Shown here in pieces: positions 43,289 through 54,138 of a stretch of 64,000 nucleotides of DNA. The DNA lies in the NCBI GenBank assembly GCA_038373885.1, contig JAWZYV010019925.1:215001-279000 (forward strand). The letters run 5' to 3'. The translations under genes were made by a program, and so were the position numbers. Each line of letters starts with the position of its first letter. The first letter of the stretch is position 1. This DNA is from Cheiracanthium punctorium (Eukaryota; Arthropoda; Arachnida; Araneae; Cheiracanthiidae). The notes below the pieces were generated by a model. That model searched no databases, had not been told where the DNA came from, and saw only the letters and a program-made list of their open reading frames with translations.

Positions 43289-44777
43289 CTAGCAGACCCG
43301 CACGGCGTTGCCCGTGAACCCCTTAAATTATGCGATTTACAAAATATGACATGTAAACTGCAACTCCAGATTAGTACTCTAGGCCGCAATTATATAACAG
43401 AATGTGCAGATAATGGTTCCAGAGTTTCAGGTACGTACTTACAAACGCACCACTAAAAACAACTCACTGCTGTGCCGTCACACATTTCATTTCTCCCATT
43501 TAAAGAAACGGAAGGGGAGTTTCGCATAGTATTCGAATGGCAGAACAATTTTTCACAAAATAATCATGTAAAATCCGCAATTTTCGATTTAAATTTCTGA
43601 AAATTAGGAAATGTTAGGTCATTAAACGTATTAAATACCGTAAAAAAATTTCATGAAAAGGCGCCATTAGGAAAAACGCGCCAAATAAAGAAATATCGCC
43701 AAATTTGGCGCTAAAAATAAGTCCCCAAAATTAGGTTTTCGAAGACATACGACCCATAGAACCCGAGATTTCCAGAACATTATACATATCAATGCAAGAA
43801 AAAGCAAAATTTAACTATTTAACGCATAGAATACGAATTTTAAACTATTTTAAACCCCAGAACAGCGGGTTGCTCCCAAAATTCGCAACACAGGGTAAGA
43901 AAATTTCCGTTTTAGAACGGTTTTTAATTAATAATTAAAAAAAGTAATTGAAATTTTAAAATTCTGATTATCAGGTGCTTCTGATTCATGGGCTTATATA
44001 TTCAAATTTTCAGAGTTTTGCGTGCAGTAGATTTGTCTGCAGACCGCACACAGACAGATTTACAAACATTCATTTTTATTATCGCCATTTTTATTATATT
44101 AGAGATAGATAGATTTGGCGTAAACCTGATGAAATTTTCGTGCCATTTCATGCTTCTCAAATGCAAACGATTTGTTTTATAGTAGCATTCGGGCGAAACT
44201 CGCCAAGCATGGCAACGTAAAAAACGGTTTTTTACTTTTGCGGTTACCACTCACTTCAAGCATAAATCTTTTCATGAGGCCAAAGTTCGAGAAACATGAC
44301 GATCTAAAATCGGTTTTTAATTAATAATTTAAAAAGTAATTAAAATTTCAAAATTCTGAGCCTCAGGTGTACATTACCGAAGGAATGGGCTCATATGTTC
44401 GAATTTTCAGAGTTCTGCGTCCAGTAGTTTTTTCTGGACATCGCACGCATGCAGATTTTCAGACATTCATTTTTATTGATATAGATTGGCGCAAAACTGA
44501 CTAAATTTCCGTGCCATTTCATGTTTTCCAATGCATGCGATTTTGTTTCACAGTATCATGCTGGCGAAACTCGCCGAGCATGGCATCCTGAAAACGGTTT
44601 TTAATTAATAATTAAAAAAGTAATTAAAATTTTAAAATTCTGATTCTCAGGTGCACATTATCGGACTCATGGGCTTATATATTCAAATTTTCAGAGTTCT
44701 GCGTGCAGTAGGTTTGTCTGGAGACCGCACACATACAGACAGACAGATTTACAAACATTCATTTTTATTATTATAGA
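43289..44777 (-). mobile_element. Complete Helitron (minus strand) with three tandem 5'-end copies
   Basis: On the minus strand it starts A|TCTATAATAATAAAAATG (44777) and ends GCCGTGCGGGTCTGCTAG|T (43289), meeting the Helitron rules of TC start, CTAG end and insertion between A and T. Inside, the block 'cggtttttaattaataatt..aaaagtaatt' (about 43918, 44312, 44595) and the following 'ggctcatat.ttc.aattttcagagttttgcgt.cagta' plus 'acattcatttttatt' are repeated three times head to tail, so the 5' terminal region is triplicated. The 3' part carries the CGCCAAATTTGGCG block shared with 7009-7315. Non-coding. Confidence 0.85.
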
Positions 44778-44951
44778 TGTGGATGTGGCTTTCCAAATCA
44801 AGCAGTAATCAAGTTGTATTCAAGCTTGACAGTTCAAATGACTTCTCCAAACTTGCTGCAAGCTTAAAATGAATTGAACTGCCAAGCTTGTATTAATACG
44901 TCAAATTCAAAGAAATGTCAAGCTTGATTAAGCTTATGTGCTGTATGGGCT

Positions 44952-45703
44952 AAAACCAAGTTTTTGCTAAAATAAAACTAACTTAAACTAGAAAATAGAT
45001 AAATATGAGTACTGTTCCTAATAATTTAGTTACCTAGGCGCATATAAACAACATCCCTTCGCATACGTAATATTTAGTACCCCACTATGAGGGGGGAAAA
45101 TCCTTTCATTTCTTTTCAAATATATGTTGTGGACTGCTTGTATTTTTTTACGTAACTCAATATACTACTACTTTATGTTTTATTAAGTCTTTAGGGTCTT
45201 TTTTCCAACGGCATATCAGTTCCTCTTATTTTCAGCAACTTTGGCGAAAAATTTTTGTTGACAGATATACAGCCGTTACTTTATTTCAGTGCAATTTAGC
45301 TGTGTTATTCAACCATCATTCGGCTGCAGTTCTCTTCCATCATTCAGTATTATGCAATCGTCAGCAATTTATATTGGCAGTAGAAGCTAATTCACCTTCC
45401 TTTCCAGAATACACCATGACATAACCTGGTTTAAAAACAAGCAAACGATGTTTATTTTCTCTTACATAACACTTTGGGAGGGTTCTAAGAAATGCACACT
45501 ATGAAAGTTGAAAATTGTACGTTAAATAGAGGAAATACAGTATTTGAGAGAACAGATCCGTGGAGGAAAATATATTGCTATTTTACGACTAAAAAATGAA
45601 ATTTTTTACATAATTTGTACTTAATCATGTAGAGAAAGTTTTCAGTTAAAATTGAATATTAATTTGTTTTTCTTTTTAAAAGCAACTCGAATTTAACAAC
45701 AAA
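44952..45703. other. No recognised gene
   Basis: AT-rich interval between the split element and the tandem duplication; nothing supportable seen. Confidence 0.4.
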
Positions 45704-47677
45704 AAAATCTGATGTGTCCAACATATGACTTCCTTGCACGTCCATTAGATCAAAAATATTTTCGATGCACTTCCTCTAAATTTATTTGTTTGAAAGAGAT
45801 AAAATATCAATAATAGTAAGGTTTAGCGATTTCTAGCCAAATATTTCGATATCGCCAAGCTGAGTTCAATTTGAAAGATTTCCTTCTGACACTTTATTTG
45901 GCGATATTTCACCAAAAGCCGACAAACTTGAGATAGTCAGCGAGATTTTGGGGATAGCCAAAGTAGTCATTGACCACAGACTTTCAATGAATTGAATGCA
46001 TCTATACACCTCAATGTATTCAAAGTCATTTGGCTCACCATGTAAATAAATTCTCAGTCGATTGCTGTCAAAAAAGATATTGAAAACAGTTAGATATTAC
46101 AATAGTTCTAAATACAAAGTTAAAAAATCTACGGGTTAAAGTTTTAGAGTTATACAAAATAGGAAATAATTTTTGGCGCCAAATTTGGCGATATTTCGGC
46201 GAAACTCGTCAATGTCGACGACATTTGGCGAGATTTTAAGCATGAACCAAACAATGACAGATTATCGCCAAATTTGGCGATATTCCGCCAAAACTCGCCA
46301 AGAACGATAACAAATGGCGATACTTTGGGCATGGACCAAATGACTGACTATCGCCAACTTTGGCGATATTTCGCCAAAACTCGCCAAGGTCGAGGACAGA
46401 CGGCGAGATTTTGGGCATGTACCAAACAATGACTGTCTACAGTTGTATTATATTGAAGATGTCCATAGACATTAAGGTACTGAAATTCTTTTCGGTGGTC
46501 CTGTAAATAAACTCTCCAGTAGATTGGAACCAAAAATCGAGATGCACAACTAGATGTTACAACATTCTTATATATGAAATTTCATAATAGTTTTTGAGAT
46601 TTGAGAGTTAAATATGCACACACATACACCAAAAGTCGCCAAGCTTGGCGACTTTTGGCATAGTTCTTGAGGGAGGCACGTGACCGTGGTCGGACCATTA
46701 CCTAACTTATGTGGTAGGACGGTATTGTGCTTGAAATGGATGAATGCCCCTAAAATTGCTATTGACCGTAATGTATTGGAAATCTTTTGAGTGTTCCTGT
46801 AGCAGAACTATAAATGAAAAAGACACTTTTTTTAATGGAGAAATTCATTTTCTAACTCTTTACAGCATATATCACTTCTGAGTCGTTTGAAATAGCACAA
46901 TACCTCTAAAAAACGCTTTGATGAATTTCGGCCCATAGAGCGTAATGTATTTCGAATCTTTTGGGCGGTCCTGTAGATAAACTATTCAGTCGAATGGAAC
47001 CGAAAGGGAAGGTGCACAACTAGATGTTACAACAATCCTAAATATAAAGTTTCAACATTCAACGCCTAACAGTTTTTGAGATATGCGAGTTTAATGAATT
47101 TCGGCCCATTGAGTGTAATGTATTTCGAATGTTTTGGGCAGTCCTGTAGATAAACTATCCAGTCGAATGGAACCAAAAGGGGAGGTGCACAACTAGATGT
47201 TACAACTATCCAAAATATGAAGTTTCGACATTCTACGCCTAATAGCTTTTGAGTTAGGCGAGTTTAATGAATTTCGGCCCATAGAGCGTAATGTATTTCG
47301 AATCTTTTGGGCGGTCCTGTACATAAACTATCCATTCGATTGCCACCAAAAGGGGAGGTGCACAACTAGATCATAGAACAATCCTAAATATCAAATCTCA
47401 ACATTCTACGACCATTAGTTTTTGAGATATGCGAGTTACATACATACGTACGTACGTACAGACGGCATGGAAAAAACTGGCCACAGTAGACTCGCCACTG
47501 GTCAAAATGAGTTGCAGACGCGTTAATATGATCGTGCATGCTAGCCTACGATGAGATGCATCGAAAAAATTTTTTAATTAAATTTAGAGGTAGTCAAAAT
47601 CGGTTTTTATGTCGAAATTTGGCCCCCAAAATTTTTCGGGATCACATTACTTCCTTATACTACGTACAAGGAAGTAA
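45704..47677 (+). repeat. Tandemly duplicated 2-kb unit, copy 1
   Basis: Matches 47678-49686 base for base apart from scattered differences; several landmarks are all exactly 1974 bp apart. Internal order: CGCCAA dyad section, three units of 86-89 bp with CGCCAAATTTGGCG (from 46177, 46266 and 46352), a CCAAGCTTGG dyad, three units of 173 bp starting GAATTTCGGCCCAT (46923, 47096, 47269), a TACG array (47441-47459), and a terminal hairpin ACTTCCTT (47649-47656) / AAGGAAGT (47668-47675). It has no coding capacity beyond chance frames. Confidence 0.93.
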
Positions 47678-49686
47678 AAAATCTGATGTGTCCAACACAT
47701 GACTTCCTTGCACGTCCATTAGATCAAAAATATTTTCGATGCACTTCCTCTAAATTTATTTGTTTGAAAGAGATAAAATATCAATAATAGTAAGGTTTAG
47801 CGATTTCTAGCCAAATATTTCGATATCGCCAAGCTGAGTTCAATTTGAAAGATTTCCTTCTGACACTTTATTTGGCGATATTTCACCAAAAGCCGACAAA
47901 CTTGAGATAGTCAGCGAGATTTTGGGGATAGCCAAAGTAGTCATTGACCACAGACTTTCAATGAATTGAATGCATCCATACACCTCAATGTATTTAAAGT
48001 CATTTGGCTCACCCTGTAAATAAATTCTCAGTCGATTGCTGTCAAAAAAGATATTGAAAACAGTTAGATATTACAATAGTTCTAAATACAAAGTTAAAAA
48101 ATCTACGGGTTAAAGTTTTAGAGTTATACAAAATAGGAAATAATTTTTGGCGCCAAATTTGGCGATATTTCGGCGAAACTCGTCAATGTCGAAGACATTT
48201 GGCGAGATTTTAAGCATGAACCAAACAATGACAGATTATCGCCAAATTTGGCGATATTCCGCCAAAACTCGCCAAGAACGATAACAAATGGCGATACTTT
48301 GGGCATGGACCAAATGACTGACTATCGCCAAATTTGGCGATATTTCGCCAAAACTCGCCAAGGTCGAGGACAGACGGCGAGATTTTGGGCATGTACCAAA
48401 CAATGACTGTCTACAATTGTATTATATTGAAGATGTCCATAGACATTAAAGTACTGAAATTCTTTTCGGTGGTCCTGTAAATAAACTCTCCAGTAGATTT
48501 TAACCAAAAATCGAGATGCACAACTAGATGTTACAACAATCTTATATATGAAATAACATAATAGTTTTTGAGATTTGAGAGTTAAATATGCACACACGTA
48601 CACCAAAAGTCGCCAAGCTTGGCGACTTTTGGCATAGTTCTTGAGGGAGGCACGTGACCGTGGTCGGACCATTACTTAACTTATGTGGTAGGACGGTATT
48701 GTGCTTGAAATGGATGAATGCCCCTAAAATTGCTATTGACCGTAATGTATTGGAAATCTTTTGAGTGTTCCTGTAGCAGAACTATAAATGAAAAAGACAC
48801 TTTTTTTAATGGAGAAATTCATTTTCTAACTCTTTACAGCATATATCACTTCTGAGTCGTTTGAAATAGCCCAATACCTCTAAAAAACGCTTTGATGAAT
48901 TTCGGCCCATAGAGCGTAATGTATTTCGAATCTTTTGGGCGGTCCTGTAGATAAACTATTCAGTCGAATAGAACCGAAAGGGAAGGTGCACAACTAGATG
49001 TTACAACAATCCTAAATATAAAGTTTCAACATTCAACGCCTAACAGTTTTTGAGATATGCGAGTTTAATGAATTTCGGCCCATTGAGTGTAATGTATTTC
49101 GAATGTTTTGGGCAGTCCTGTAGATAAACTATCCAGTCGAATGGAACCAAAAGGGGAGGTGCACAACTAGATGTTACAACTATACAAAATATGAAGTTTC
49201 GACATTCTACGCCTAATAGCTTTTGAGTTAGGCGAGTTTAATGAATTTCGGCCCATAGAGCGTAATGTATTTCGAATCTTTTGGGCGGTCCTGTACATAA
49301 ACTATCCATTCGATTGCCACCAAAAGGGGAGGTGCACAACTAGATCATAGAACAATCCTAAATATCAAATCTCAACATTCTACGACCATTAGTTTTTGAG
49401 ATATGCGAGTTACATACATACGTACGTACATACGTACGTACGTACATACGTACGTACGTACGTACAGACGGCATGGAAAAACTGGCCACAGTAGACTCGC
49501 CACTGGTCAAAATGAGTTGCAGACGCGTTAATATGATCGTGCATGCTAGCCTACGATGAGATGCATCGAAAAATTTTTTTAAATTAAATTTAGAGGTAGT
49601 CAAAATCGGTTTTTATGTCGAAATTTGGCCCCCAAAATTTTTCGGGATCACATTACTTCCTTATACTACGTACAAGGAAGTAAAAA
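47678..49686 (+). repeat. Tandemly duplicated 2-kb unit, copy 2
   Basis: Second copy of the unit. It differs from copy 1 at a small number of positions (for example ACACATGACT for ACATATGACT, GTCGAAGAC for GTCGACGAC) and by about 32 extra bases in the TACG array, giving 2006 bp between the two terminal hairpins. Its terminal hairpin is 49655-49662 with 49674-49681. The junction to copy 1 is AAGGAAGTAAAAAATCTGATG. Confidence 0.93.
49414..49466. repeat. (TACG)n microsatellite, expanded in copy 2
   Basis: Repeats of TACG with a few TACA units; the array is about 32 bp longer than its counterpart at 47433-47459 in copy 1. It is the largest difference between the duplicates. Confidence 0.9.
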
Positions 49687-49698
49687 TACTCTCCATTA

Positions 49699-49999
49699 CA
49701 GTGGCTGATCCAGATTTTTTTGGAAGGAGAGGCTTAATTTTGAAAAAAGCGCATTTCACCCCTACAAAATAAGTTTATACAATAAAGCAAAATTTTAATC
49801 TAAACCAATGTAAAGTTTTTTGGGAGGAGATAAGTTAAAAAAAAAAAGATAATTTTAGATATTCAAAGTGTATATTAAAGCAGAATGTCACCCCTTAGGA
49901 ATCTCTCTCTCTTTTTTTTTTTTTTTTTCCTTTTTTTTTTTTTTTTAGGGGGGAGGGGGGGGTTGAAGCTCCCTAGCCTCTCCCCAGGAGCCGCTGCTG
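49699..49999. mobile_element. hAT-type MITE, 301 bp, next to the duplication
   Basis: Ends CAGTGGCTGATCCAG and AGGAGCCGCTGCTG are imperfect inverted repeats. CTCCATTA (49691-49698) and CTCATTTA (50000-50007) agree at 6 of 8. It contains T runs (49913-49945) and a GGGGGGAGGGGGGGG tract. The same GGAGCCGC..CTG terminus is at 22121 and 40568. Confidence 0.72.
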
Positions 50000-50007
50000 C
50001 TCATTTA

Positions 50008-50342
50008 AGACTTAGGACTAATAAGTAAAGTCCAACAATTATCATACTAAGTTTTTTGCTATTTAACTTATAATTAAAACGATTTTGCGCCCCCGGCACC
50101 TCCTATTACCTAAAGTTCCCTCCTATTTACGGTCCCAATTGTTTTGTGATAGATAGCCTTTTTTTTAAAGACCTATTCTTTGTAAAATTTATCTTCACAG
50201 AATTCATTTAGACGTTAAGAAAACCACACAAATTGCCGAAAAGCAACGGCATTTTAGGAAACATTATAGAGTTTTGAAAATTTCAACGCAATAGCTCAAT
50301 ACAACAGTAGTGTACAAGCTGTATCAAATTTTCTGAATTGCT

Positions 50343-50387
<45 letters not shown>

Positions 50388-50939
50388 ATAAAGTCATTGA
50401 TTGAGCTTAACTTCTATTAAACGGCAAAAGTTTTGTTTTTTTCCATTTTCCAACACCTATGTTTTTTGCGGAACCCGTATGATACGTCTTTACGTTTACA
50501 TTACAGATAAAATGTTAACGCTTGAACCATATGAAAAAGTACGTTTTTTCTTTCTTTATTTTTCTTTCTTTTTTTGTGTGTGCTTGTGTGAGTACGAACG
50601 AATTTACAGATTAAATAATAAAAAAATTATATCACAAACTTATCCCCCCCATCCAAGTAATTTTAATTTAAGAACACATGTTAGAAAATTTAAATCACAA
50701 TTTTAATTTAAGAATACTTGTTAGAAAATAACTAGGAAGAAAATTCAAAATCTTCTTGAATTTCAAAACTTCATTTAATATTTTTAATTTTATTTCTTAA
50801 GGTAATTCTCATCCGAATATTCTTTATAAGTATATGTAATTTTTAAAAAATTATTAATAAAGGATTTCCTACTACAGTTTAATTTGTATAATTAAAAACG
50901 CCATAAAATCGTTTAAAAGAAAAAGGAAGAAAAATTAAC
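50008..50939. other. AT-rich interval upstream of the candidate gene
   Basis: Contains the AT microsatellite at 50346-50382 and a repeated block TTTTAATTTAAGAA.AC.TGTTAGAAAAT (50660 and 50701). No coding sequence recognised. Confidence 0.45.
50346..50382. repeat. (AT)n microsatellite
   Basis: About 18 AT units. Confidence 0.95.
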
Positions 50940-51264
50940 TTCAGAACGAGCTGATGCGCGAAAACTGCATTATTTTTCTGCCCATCTCAATTCACCTCTA
51001 TCGTCCCTGCCTTGGACTGGGTCTGGAGAATGGATTCACCCTTCTTCCTGCAGCCAATGAGCGTCGTCGCTTGTTTACACTCCGCGATATATGCGTAAAT
51101 GATTGATTTAGAAGTCGTACGTTGTTGGCGACTTGTTTACCAGAAGCGCGACGCAAGTAGCACTTAACGTTAACATATACTAACAATTGTGCGAGTCAAA
51201 AATACTGGAATTTTTGGTGAGAACTTTTTTTATGTAATGTGACACCCTATGTTGGTGTAAGAAA
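50940..51264 (+). promoter_or_regulatory. Candidate promoter and start of 5' leader
   Basis: This stretch is visibly richer in G+C and CpG than its surroundings and contains no recognised repeat. A CCAAT box is at 51054-51058 (CAGCCAATGAGCG), followed by CGTCGTCGCTTGTTT. It ends at a region with two ATG codons and a splice donor. I infer a promoter and 5' untranslated region; the transcription start cannot be placed from the sequence alone. Confidence 0.4.
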
Positions 51265-51393
51265 ATGCCGCGTCGATTACAACAAGATCTGGTTTCCCTC
51301 GATCATCGTGTGGTGTCGTTGATTATTTGTAGATGGTGCGCGGTGTCTAGTGAATCATTGAAAAAATTTTGTGTTCTGTTGTGCTCTTCCTAA
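51265..51393 (+). CDS. 42-codon upstream ORF in the candidate 5' leader
   Basis: Opens with AAAATGCCG, a favourable start context, and ends in TAA at 51391-51393. The encoded peptide begins MPRRLQQDLVSLDHRVV and ends CVLLCSS. No known domain is recognised. It lies 58 bp upstream of the ATG of the candidate first coding exon and in a different frame, the position of a translation-dampening upstream ORF. It could equally be chance. Confidence 0.3.
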   Translation: MPRRLQQDLVSLDHRVVSLIICRWCAVSSESLKKFCVLLCSS

Positions 51394-51451
51394 TAAGGTA
51401 CTAGTGGATTGCTCGAAGATAGTGATTTAATAATTGATCAGTGATCTTCAA

Positions 51452-51488
51452 ATGATTGTTATGGACTTCCATCCAGCAAACTTACAAA
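51452..51488 (+). CDS. Candidate first coding exon, 37 nt, of an unidentified gene
   Basis: ATG at 51452 and a second in-frame ATG at 51461 read MIVMDFHPANLQ and then one base before a consensus splice donor, ACAAA|GTAAGT (GT at 51489-51490). The exon would end in phase 1. The surrounding leader is repeat-free and CpG-richer, which distinguishes it from the rest of the window. I do not recognise the protein, since 12 residues are too few. No downstream exon was found up to 64000, so intron 1 would exceed 12 kb or the exon is not real. If real, it is the only host gene segment in the window. Confidence 0.4.
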
Positions 51489-52373
51489 GTAAGTAGACAA
51501 TTTTTTTTTATGTACGAGCGTTTTCTCTACTGGCAAATCAAGCTTATGGAACACTTTCCCTCCTTTTATACCTATTCCTTTCATTCAGTAACTTATTTTT
51601 TTTATCCCAGTCTATATCAGTCATCACTTTTAACTGTTTTTGTTACTTAAGGAAGTATTAGTTTGTTATTGTTGGCATTCAATGCAAGAAACCGATATTT
51701 AAGGAAGAATCTGGGCGTTATTCGTCTGCTTACTTATAAGATGTTTAAATGTCCTCTAGTGTGTTTGTTTACATTCTTCCAACTACTGAAGTAGCTATAA
51801 TGACATGTATTTGTACATATCTATGTAGAAAAAATATATCAGAAATCTGTGTCATGCACTGGGTACTTTCTGAATAAAGTCGTTTAAAATATATTTGTTT
51901 GCGTTATGATTACCCAACCATTTAAAAACTGACTCTGGCCCAAACCGACATTCACGTTGTTTGATTAATTGCATCATTTTTTTTTTAAATAAAAAGGTTG
52001 TTGGCTTTTTTTATGTGTACAGTTGTGATTTTATAAGTTAATTTATTAATTTAAGATATCATCATAATTTCAAAACACTATTTTATATAATAGAATTACA
52101 ACTTGATGCATGTACCTATTTTTAAAAAAATATTTTTTTTTGTTGTTGTTTGTTTGCTGTTGTTAAACCAATGATCTTTCAAGTCAATGATATTCCCTCG
52201 TCTAACCCCGCCCCCTTTTTTTGTTTACTTTTTAATATTTATTGTGAAGTATTTTTTCACAAATTAATTTTCTAACAATTGTTTATAAATGTTTGAACAT
52301 ATAGACGAAGAATTAATGTTAAATTTTGTTGGGTGCTTTACTCTTTTATTTGAGTTATTTAATCACATATAAC

Positions 52374-52408
<35 letters not shown>

Positions 52409-53136
52409 TTAGAATGGAGGGGAAAGGGAAAGACTATTATCTCTTATTAATGAAGCATTTTGCATTACTAAATAAATTGATTTGAAATATTTTTTTTAGT
52501 AAGTTTGTAAATTTATGATTAATAGCAAATTATTCTTGATTCTGCTGATTATTTAGTTCAGTCTTTTTAAATCAAGACTTTGTAACCATTGACAGAAAAT
52601 AGAAAAATTAAAAAAAAATATTGTTTAATAAATTGGTATAAAATTACGATTGAGTAATTCTAATAGAACCCACTTAGAATTCAGACTGTACAAGTTTTAG
52701 GAAATAAATGACTTCCATGATCAGTAACAGGGTGGGCATTTTTGCCATTGTAATGACAAAAACTTACTTTTATCTAGTGTATGATAATTATTGAATATCA
52801 ATTGCTGTTATAATAGCGTATCAGGCTTTATGTAACTTGGTGAATTATTCAATATTCTTAGGTTACTTTAACTAGAATTTATAAATGTTATTATGATAGT
52901 GTTTAAATGAAGCACACTTTTAACATGTTTGATGCATTAGGTTTTATAAGAAGGTATTAAAATAGTTCAGAAACTAAATTGAAATATAGTTCATGTTCTT
53001 GTAAATGATATTTAAAAATATAATACTTGCCAGTCTTTAATATTCTTTTAATAATTAAGTCTATTTATTAATGATATACAAGATACATGCGTCAATTCTG
53101 TGTTCTGTGCAATGAGAAAATACATAAAGTTTTAGA
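51489..53136 (+). other. Presumptive start of intron 1; low-repeat AT-rich sequence
   Basis: Begins with the donor GTAAGTAG. It includes a (TTA)n microsatellite at 52374-52408. Few recognisable transposons occur here compared with the rest of the window, which fits proximity to a host promoter. No exon seen. Confidence 0.35.
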
Positions 53137-53144
53137 ATTTAAAT

Positions 53145-54130
53145 TAGAGATGCAACGGATATCAATTTGGTCGGATACCGAACATCCGGACGAACTTTCA
53201 ACCGGAGATCCGGTTATCCGGCAGCAGTATGTTTCATCTTTTTTTGTTTATTTTCACAGATAATTGAGCTATTACTTTTTTCTTTAAATTTTCTCATTAG
53301 TTTCAAATGATTTAATTCAAAAGTCAGAAATCCTTTAGGGATTCTTTCCATGACTTGAGTACCAGTTTTATTGCAATTAAAGTCATACAAATATCAATGT
53401 CATGGATGTTCTCCCTCAAGAGTTAGGTAGATAAATATCTTAAAAGATCAGTTCTTGAAAGAAAGACATTTCCATTCAACTGTTGGAAAATCAATGTAAT
53501 AGATTTCCTAACTTTATCAAAATTAGGTGGAGGGAGGACATTTTCTCACCAGGCAGCAGTACTGTAGCATACAAGGACGTATTTAGGGGAGAGGTACAGG
53601 GGGTCCGTCCCCCCCCCCTCCGAAATTTGGATTTTTGTTACTAAAATAGTAATGATATAGTATTTTTGTGTGAAATTCTGCCTTTTTTACTGTTTGGATC
53701 CCCCCCACCCCCCACCCAAAATGCTTTTTTGGATACGTGCCTGTGTAGCAAGCAGAGTCAATTTATGGTGGGGAAAAAGGGTAACCGAAATCTTACTAAG
53801 ATTTAAAAACAGTATTTTGTACAATAATTTTTTCCAGTAATAATTTACTCGAATCTTAAAAAAAGATAGAAGTACTTCCCCCCCCCCCCTTTTTCTATAC
53901 ACGATAAAAATACATTCTAAAAAGAATTAAAAATAAAATATTTTCACAAAATTTTGTTTTTTCGCATTTTTTATTATTGTAGGTGTTAGAATTTATTCAT
54001 TTATTATGTTTATTTATGTTATTTCTCTGTATATAATTTTAGGCCGGATGTACTGTCAGATATTTGTAATATCCGGTTACTGCCAATTATCCGGCATATT
54101 GGCCGGATAGGCCAATCCGTTGCATCCTTA
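53145..54130. mobile_element. hAT-type element, 986 bp, with a nested MITE
   Basis: ATTTAAAT (53137-53144) and ATTTAGAT (54131-54138) agree at 7 of 8 and flank termini TAGAGATGCAACGGAT and ATCCGTTGCATCCTTA. Subterminal CCGGATA/TATCCGG motifs repeat near both ends (53172-53222 and 54042-54110). No transposase frame. The smaller hAT-like element 53571-53743 lies within it. Confidence 0.85.
53571..53743. mobile_element. C/G-rich hAT-type MITE nested in another hAT element, 173 bp
   Basis: TGTAGCAT (53563-53570) and TGTAGCAA (53744-53751) flank ACAAGGACGTATTTAGGGG and TTTTTTGGATACGTGCCTG, imperfect inverted repeats. Contains CCCCCCCCCC and CCCCCCACCCCCCACCC tracts. Confidence 0.82.
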
Positions 54131-54138
54131 ATTTAGAT

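Larger units (their letters stand above)
42541..44951. mobile_element. CAAGCTTG-rich element, split by later insertions
   Basis: The left half (42541-42715) and right half (about 44779-44951) are both dense in AAGCTTG/CAAGCTT dyads and carry matching inverted termini, CCCAGACAGCATA on the left and TGCTGTATGGG on the right. Flanking ACAAAACC and CTAAAACC (6/8) could be a decayed target duplication. The central 2 kb consists of a SINE-like unit, AT-rich sequence and a complete Helitron, so the original element was only about 350 bp. Confidence 0.65.

Noticed and set aside
46150..46332. A 60-residue open frame (MPKVSPFVIVLGEFW start) that recurs nearly identically at 48124-48306 and overlaps similar frames
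   Set aside because: The recurrence reflects the 1974-bp tandem duplication and the 86-bp internal repeats; the frames are open because the unit length and dyads avoid stops, and the peptide has no domain.
46177..46420. Regular dyad repeats that could be taken for a CRISPR array
   Set aside because: The whole 86-89-bp units are repeated, including the sequence between dyads, so there are no unique spacers; the context is eukaryotic transposon sequence and there are no cas genes.
53887..53890. C-rich patch near 53879-53889 as another MITE terminus
   Set aside because: No inverted partner or target duplication was found; it lies inside the larger hAT element.
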